Assembly: GCA_964353875.1 (NCBI GenBank)
Contig: CAYGXU010000114.1
Span: 1-10,607 of the forward strand
Direction: 5' to 3'
DNA from: MGNI01 sp964353875
GTDB taxonomy: Bacteria; Chloroflexota; Anaerolineae; Anaerolineales; E44-bin32
Length of the DNA: 10,607 nt
The notes below the pieces were generated by a model. The model had not been told where the DNA came from and did not search any database. It saw nothing but the letters and a program-made list of their open reading frames with translations. The position numbers and the translations under genes were made by a program. The first letter of the stretch is position 1. Each line of letters begins with the position of its first letter. Of this stretch, positions 6,945 through 10,607 are shown one piece after another.

Positions 6945-8849
6945 TCAGGCGATTGTGTGAATCCAGACTCGCATCTGCCCCGGCTCGCGATTGGCCCAAG
7001 CGTAATAGGGAATCGCCCGCATCGCCACAGGTTTCATATCGGCTCTAACCCTGTCCTCCTGAAACTTACGGTAGAGACGATTCTCCCATCCCACTCCTGG
7101 GAGGTTCATCAGCCCATCGGCATGGATTGTAACGACTCCACCCAATAAATCGGGCTGGAAAGTTGCAGTGAAAGGGGCTTCATCGGGCAGGAGGACGTCA
7201 CGTAGATCGACCCCAGGATGGTCGACTCCCTCCAGGCAGTATAGGATCGGACCGCGCATCAGCGCCACGCGATCGACATTCTCGAGCACATAGGGATGGC
7301 TCTCGACTTGATGTACGGGCATGGGGAGATGTAGGTGGAGGGTATCGCCTCGATGCCATACTCGCTCGATTTCCACATATTTCCCCGGCCTAATCTCTCC
7401 ATCAAAAGCTACCCCATTAACTTCCAGGGCATTCTCTCCCTCACTCCAGGCGGGGATGCGCAAGAATAGGCTGAACCTGCCTTCTCCCCGCACCTCGATT
7501 TCAATTTCGCCCTCCCAGGGATAGCGGGTGTGCTGAACCAAATCGACGGTCTTTCCGTTGACCAATCGGAGCGTAGCATCGCCTTGTCCGTAGAGATGGA
7601 CCCAGATTCCCTCCTCCGATACGCTATAGAAATAGCCCGGCAGGCTGGCCAGGGTACGAGCAATGTTGGGAGGGCAGCAAGCGCACTCAAACCAAGGTTG
7701 GCGCCGATGGGCTCCCTCATCTGCCAAAGGATTCACATAAAAATAACTCTTCCCATCCAGGCCCAGCCCCACCAGAATGGCATTATAGAGGGTCAATTCC
7801 ATCAGGTCAGCGAAACGCCCCTCCCCATCCAACATGAGCATACGCCAATTCCACATCAGGCTGGCGATGGCGGCGCAGGTCTCGGCATAGGCGCGCTGGT
7901 TGGGCAGCTCGTAATCCTCCCCGAAGTCTTCCCTTTCATACCTCGAGCCGATCCCGCCGCTGACATACATCTGGCGCGTGGTCATGTTCCCCCAAAGGCG
8001 CTCCAATGTTTCCAGCAGCGCCTTCTCGCCTGTCTCCGTATAGAGGTCTACCGCGCCGGCGTTTAGATAGGCGGCGCGCACGGCATGCCCCTCCATGCGG
8101 GTCAGTTCTCGAAAAGGACGGTGATCCTGAAGTGAAACCTCACCGTCGATCAGTCCACGCCCGCGCATGTCCAGGAAAAACTGAGCTTGTTCTAAGTACT
8201 TCCTTTCACCGGTAGCACGGAAGAGTTCCACCAACGCCATCTCGACCTCCGGATGGCCCGGCGTTCCCAATTGTTTGCCCCTTTCCTCGGGTCCGAACAC
8301 CTCGCAAATATGGTCCGCAAAGCGAATAGCTATTCGCATGAGACGATCGCTCTCCATCGAACGATGGTGGGCGATGGCCGCCTGAATCAGATGCCCTGCG
8401 CAATAGAGTTCATGCATTCTCTTCAAGTTAGTCCAGCGTTCGGCGGCCTTGTCAAAGCTGAAATAGGAGTTCAAGTAACCACTGCTATCCTGGACTGCCT
8501 CGATCTCGTCAATAATCGCCTTCACATTTCCTTCCAACTCGGGTTCGGGGTGCGTTGCCAGCGACCAGGCAGCTGCCTCGAGCCACTTATAAATATCTGA
8601 ATCATTAAAGAAGTAACCGCGAAAAGGGACGTCCAGCTTCCCGGCAGCTCGACGAAAGTTATCGATGCGACCGGTCTCTTCCAATTGCTGATACTGGGTC
8701 GGCAGTGTGACCTGGCGCAGAAGCTCCAGCCGCAGCGCCCAGAAACCGTCCTCGAGCCTGATGGAGGTGATGGGTATCGGTCTTAGGCGAGCATATTGAC
8801 TTCTAGAAGTATCGATGATGATCGATGAGATCGGCAGTGTATCACTCAT
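6945..8849 (-). CDS. Glycoside hydrolase family 127 (DUF1680), probable beta-L-arabinofuranosidase
   Basis: GH127 enzymes release beta-linked L-arabinofuranose from plant-type arabino-oligosaccharides using a zinc-bound cysteine nucleophile. The start at 8849 has GAGG six bases upstream; upstream in-frame extension lacks family character. Of 634 residues, the N-terminal (alpha/alpha)6 barrel begins near LEDGFWALRLELLRQ (32-46). HELYCAGHLIQAA (146-158), typical of the family, follows. Glu323 and Cys325 in AYAETCAAIA, and Cys391 and Cys392 in CACCPPNIAR, match the four zinc ligands of the characterised Bifidobacterium enzyme HypBA1 (Glu338, Cys340, Cys417, Cys418). Cys391 is then the nucleophile, and Glu307 sits where its proposed acid/base Glu322 lies, 16 residues before Glu323. 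The C-terminal part (about 420-634) is beta-rich. No signal peptide is seen, so it should act in the cytoplasm on imported sugars. No sugar transporter or regulator is adjacent. Specificity within the family is uncertain. Confidence 0.93.
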   Translation of the reverse strand: MSDTLPISSIIIDTSRSQYARLRPIPITSIRLEDGFWALRLELLRQVTLPTQYQQLEETGRIDNFRRAAGKLDVPFRGYFFNDSDIYKWLEAAAWSLATHPEPELEGNVKAIIDEIEAVQDSSGYLNSYFSFDKAAERWTNLKRMHELYCAGHLIQAAIAHHRSMESDRLMRIAIRFADHICEVFGPEERGKQLGTPGHPEVEMALVELFRATGERKYLEQAQFFLDMRGRGLIDGEVSLQDHRPFRELTRMEGHAVRAAYLNAGAVDLYTETGEKALLETLERLWGNMTTRQMYVSGGIGSRYEREDFGEDYELPNQRAYAETCAAIASLMWNWRMLMLDGEGRFADLMELTLYNAILVGLGLDGKSYFYVNPLADEGAHRRQPWFECACCPPNIARTLASLPGYFYSVSEEGIWVHLYGQGDATLRLVNGKTVDLVQHTRYPWEGEIEIEVRGEGRFSLFLRIPAWSEGENALEVNGVAFDGEIRPGKYVEIERVWHRGDTLHLHLPMPVHQVESHPYVLENVDRVALMRGPILYCLEGVDHPGVDLRDVLLPDEAPFTATFQPDLLGGVVTIHADGLMNLPGVGWENRLYRKFQEDRVRADMKPVAMRAIPYYAWANREPGQMRVWIHTIA

Positions 8850-8910
8850 ATTCAGCCTCAGAGGTGGTCTATTTGCTGACCGTAGTTTACACCAGAATGA
8901 TCCACCGCCA

Positions 8911-8950
8911 AAAACACAGAAAAACCGGGGGTCCTCCTCTCCCGGTTTTT
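8911..8950 (-). terminator. Strong terminator, possibly bidirectional, behind the secreted helical protein
   Basis: A ten-base-pair perfect stem, AAAAACCGGG (8920-8929) with CCCGGTTTTT (8941-8950), closes an 11-base loop. On the minus strand the stem is followed by TTTTTCTGTGTTTTT (8924 down to about 8910). It sits 24 bases past the stop codon of the gene at 8975-9508 and isolates it from the GH127 gene. The stem's own A/T ends make it usable in either direction. Confidence 0.85.
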
Positions 8951-8974
8951 CCGCAGAAATATTATCTGACTCGG

Positions 8975-9508
8975 TCAGTCCTCGTCTGCTGCCTGACACT
9001 CTCCAGACCTACCCATTCGACCTCCACCGAAGCTCTGGAAGCGGGAGCTGCCCTGGCCATCCCGGCGGGGACCGAAATCCTCTCTCATCGCATTCCAACG
9101 CTCCAGCATCCAATCCGCTTGCTCTTGTGTGATCTTGCCCTCAGCAACGGCTTCTTCCAGCGCCTCCTGACGCGCCTCTAGCATCACCTGGCGCAGCGTC
9201 TCGTAATCCACATCGTACTTCTCCGCCAGGGAGAGGAGGGTTTCGCCTTCGGCTATGGCTGTCTCAAATTCCTCCTCTTTAATTCCCAGAGCCTCAGCCA
9301 GGCGCTCGTGCACGCTTTCTTCGCCGATTGGGAAATTACCCATGCCTCGGCCGCGCCCCATGCCTCCGCCTCGTTCATTACATTCGCAATCCCCGCTCTC
9401 CCGCGGCGTCTTGGGACGATTTTCCTGCGCCTGGACCGCAACCACGCCAATGGCAACGACTGCACCCACCACAACCAATATACCCAGAACTTTAATCACC
9501 TTAGACAT
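8975..9508 (-). CDS. Exported Gly/Arg-rich helical protein, DUF2680-like
   Basis: Function unknown. The ATG at 9508 has GGAGG five bases upstream; an ATG 12 bases earlier lacks a site. Of 177 residues, 1-27 form a signal peptide: lysines 3 and 6, a Val/Ile/Gly-rich core, and AQA at 26-28 before QENRP if cleaved (the exact site is uncertain), otherwise a membrane anchor. A low-complexity stretch follows (39-60: DCEC, then Gly/Arg/Met repeats). The folded part, about 66-142, reads as LAEALGIKEEEFETAIAEGE, LLSLAEKYDVDYETLRQVML and EARQEALEEAVAEGKITQEQ, then ADWMLERWNAM. This is the acidic paired-helix pattern seen in DUF2680-type exported proteins of Gram-positives and Chloroflexota. The tail is again Gly/Arg/Ser-rich, with a single cysteine (171). 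It has its own terminator and no partner gene, so it is probably monocistronic. A surface or stress role is a guess. Confidence 0.85.
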   Translation of the reverse strand: MSKVIKVLGILVVVGAVVAIGVVAVQAQENRPKTPRESGDCECNERGGGMGRGRGMGNFPIGEESVHERLAEALGIKEEEFETAIAEGETLLSLAEKYDVDYETLRQVMLEARQEALEEAVAEGKITQEQADWMLERWNAMREDFGPRRDGQGSSRFQSFGGGRMGRSGECQAADED

Positions 9509-9704
9509 CTTTACCTCCATCCTTTATGCCTTTTGTTGTATTCATCGTTGCCAGCAGGTTAGCAGAAAGTTATCAAGGAATTATGAAGGCGGGATGCGGA
9601 TTCGACGAAGAACGGGTTTCCCATGACACAACAACGGATCCTCATTTATTTGAACCCCCTCAGTTAAAGCTTCTGAGAAAGTTGGCGAACAATAAAGCGT
9701 TTAC

Positions 9705-10577
9705 TCACATTCGAAAATCCGGCCCTTCAAAAATCGATTCATACTCCTCGGCTTTGGCGATCAACGCCGCTTGTTGATCCGCATCCATGGGTGAGAAGTT
9801 TTCACAGGCTTGCAGGAATTTCGGCAGCAAATTGACGTCTCCGGCGGAACACAATCCAGTCACATCCTGTGAGAGCGCAAAATCAACCCCCTTCTGGATC
9901 ATCGCCTCGTTTTCAAAAGGTTTATACCAGGTCGCACGCGTCTTGGCCCCATCTCCCCATGGCGCCTGCGCGATGGATTTAATAATCATCACGCCCACCT
10001 CCCGTCGACGACACTGTTTCAATAACGTTTCTGCATCATTCTTATACTTGGGATTGGCATAGAGGATGAAATTCAATGGAAAGAGCACCGTATCGAAGTC
10101 GAAACGGTTCAAGGCTTCTAAAAAGACTACGGGGGCCTCCAGGCCATGACCGGTGATGCCGACAAAGCGTGTCAATCCCTGCTCACGCGCCTCCAAAATG
10201 GCTTCCAAAGCCCCTCCCGGACCGGTCACATGATCTAAGGTCTCCATATTGGTAACCCCATGCAACTGGTACAGATCAAAGGAGTCCACGTGCAATCGCT
10301 CCAGGGATCGCTGCAATTCCTCTGCAGCTTCTTTCTTGCTGCGTTCCGCAGTCTTGCATCCCAAGAAGAAACGGGCGCGCTCCTTGACCATCCAGGACCC
10401 CAGCTTTACTTCCGCATCTCCATAGGAGGGCGCCACGTCGATATGATTGACGCCTGCCTCAATAACCCTTTCCATCGCCTTGTCCGCCTCGGACTGCGGA
10501 ATCCCACTCAGGGCAACAGCACCTAAAATGGCCACGGAACTCAACTGCCCCGTCCGCCCCAAACGACGTTTTTGCAT
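9705..10577 (-). CDS. Aldo/keto reductase
   Basis: Encodes 290 residues, a normal length for a single-domain aldo/keto reductase, which reduces carbonyls with NAD(P)H in the cytoplasm. The ATG at 10577 is preceded by GGAGG eight bases upstream. The N-terminus has the family opening (RRLGRTGQLSSVAILGAVAL, 4-23). The catalytic tetrad is present: Asp47 and Tyr52 in HIDVAPSYGDAE, Lys75 in LGCKTAERS, and His106 in LYQLHGV. The barrel continues through RFVGITGHG (137-145) and VGVMIIKS (around 195-202) to a family-like late strand DVTGLCSAGD. The iron-sulfur extension found in some relatives is absent. The substrate cannot be told. The gene stands alone, 196 bases upstream of the secreted helical protein, and its own upstream region is cut by the window edge. 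Confidence 0.93.
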   Translation of the reverse strand: MQKRRLGRTGQLSSVAILGAVALSGIPQSEADKAMERVIEAGVNHIDVAPSYGDAEVKLGSWMVKERARFFLGCKTAERSKKEAAEELQRSLERLHVDSFDLYQLHGVTNMETLDHVTGPGGALEAILEAREQGLTRFVGITGHGLEAPVVFLEALNRFDFDTVLFPLNFILYANPKYKNDAETLLKQCRRREVGVMIIKSIAQAPWGDGAKTRATWYKPFENEAMIQKGVDFALSQDVTGLCSAGDVNLLPKFLQACENFSPMDADQQAALIAKAEEYESIFEGPDFRM

Positions 10578-10607
10578 TTCCCTACCCTCCTCATTCCTAC
10601 ATGTAAT

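Noticed and set aside
7530..8066. Plus-strand frame of 178 codons inside the GH127 gene
   Set aside because: Entirely antisense to a gene with clear catalytic motifs; its His/Gln/Pro-rich translation is typical of an antisense shadow.
9659..9677. Hairpin CTCAG/CTGAG after the aldo/keto reductase gene
   Set aside because: Only five pairs with a nine-base loop and no T-tract on the minus strand, so it cannot be supported as a terminator.
1..10607. Search for CRISPR repeats, tRNA genes, insertion-sequence ends and transposase or integrase genes
   Set aside because: None found by reading both strands; no spaced direct repeats or terminal inverted repeats flank the ptsI remnant or the toxin-antitoxin pair.

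Overview
The window is about half G+C and looks like chromosomal DNA of an environmental bacterium. I suspect a member of the Chloroflexota (Anaerolineae-like). The reasons are the very large zinc-ribbon/DUF2157-like membrane protein, the small secreted protein with paired acidic helices, the GH127 enzyme and the MazF subtype. No rRNA or other phylogenetic marker is present, so this placement is inference. I see no tRNA, rRNA, CRISPR array, insertion sequence or phage gene.

Layout, left to right. (1) Positions 96-5664 hold a tightly packed minus-strand operon of membrane proteins, read from right to left. It starts with a four-helix DUF4870-like protein (4964-5569). Next comes a giant protein of about 28-30 helices with an N-terminal zinc ribbon (2079-4949), then a five-helix protein with a large extracytoplasmic part (403-2082), and finally a 58-residue soluble protein (148-324). 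A hairpin with a T-tract on the minus strand (96-122) closes the unit. The first three genes are separated by 14 bases or overlap by four, which argues for co-expression and perhaps one membrane complex of unknown function. (2) Positions 5719-6099 carry the C-terminal end of PTS Enzyme I (ptsI) on the plus strand with no upstream part, so it is a gene remnant. (3) Positions 6276-6835 are a plus-strand ribbon-helix-helix antitoxin/MazF toxin pair. A perfect TATAAT sits so close to the antitoxin ATG that the mRNA may be leaderless, and an imperfect dyad overlaps it as a candidate operator. (4) Positions 6945-10577 hold three separately spaced minus-strand genes: a GH127 beta-L-arabinofuranosidase-like enzyme, a small exported Gly/Arg-rich helical protein followed by a strong terminator, and an aldo/keto reductase.

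The parts do not form one pathway. The left operon is the main uncharacterised system. The centre, a broken ptsI next to a toxin-antitoxin module, looks like a rearrangement junction. The right side is ordinary metabolic genes, with GH127 suggesting plant-type arabinose oligosaccharide use.

Gaps: 5570-5718 contains a candidate promoter for the membrane operon. 6100-6275 holds only the toxin-antitoxin promoter region and a short palindrome. 6836-6944 is a convergent intergenic region with two weak hairpins. 9509-9704 shows no clear promoter. Positions 1-95 show no supportable gene.
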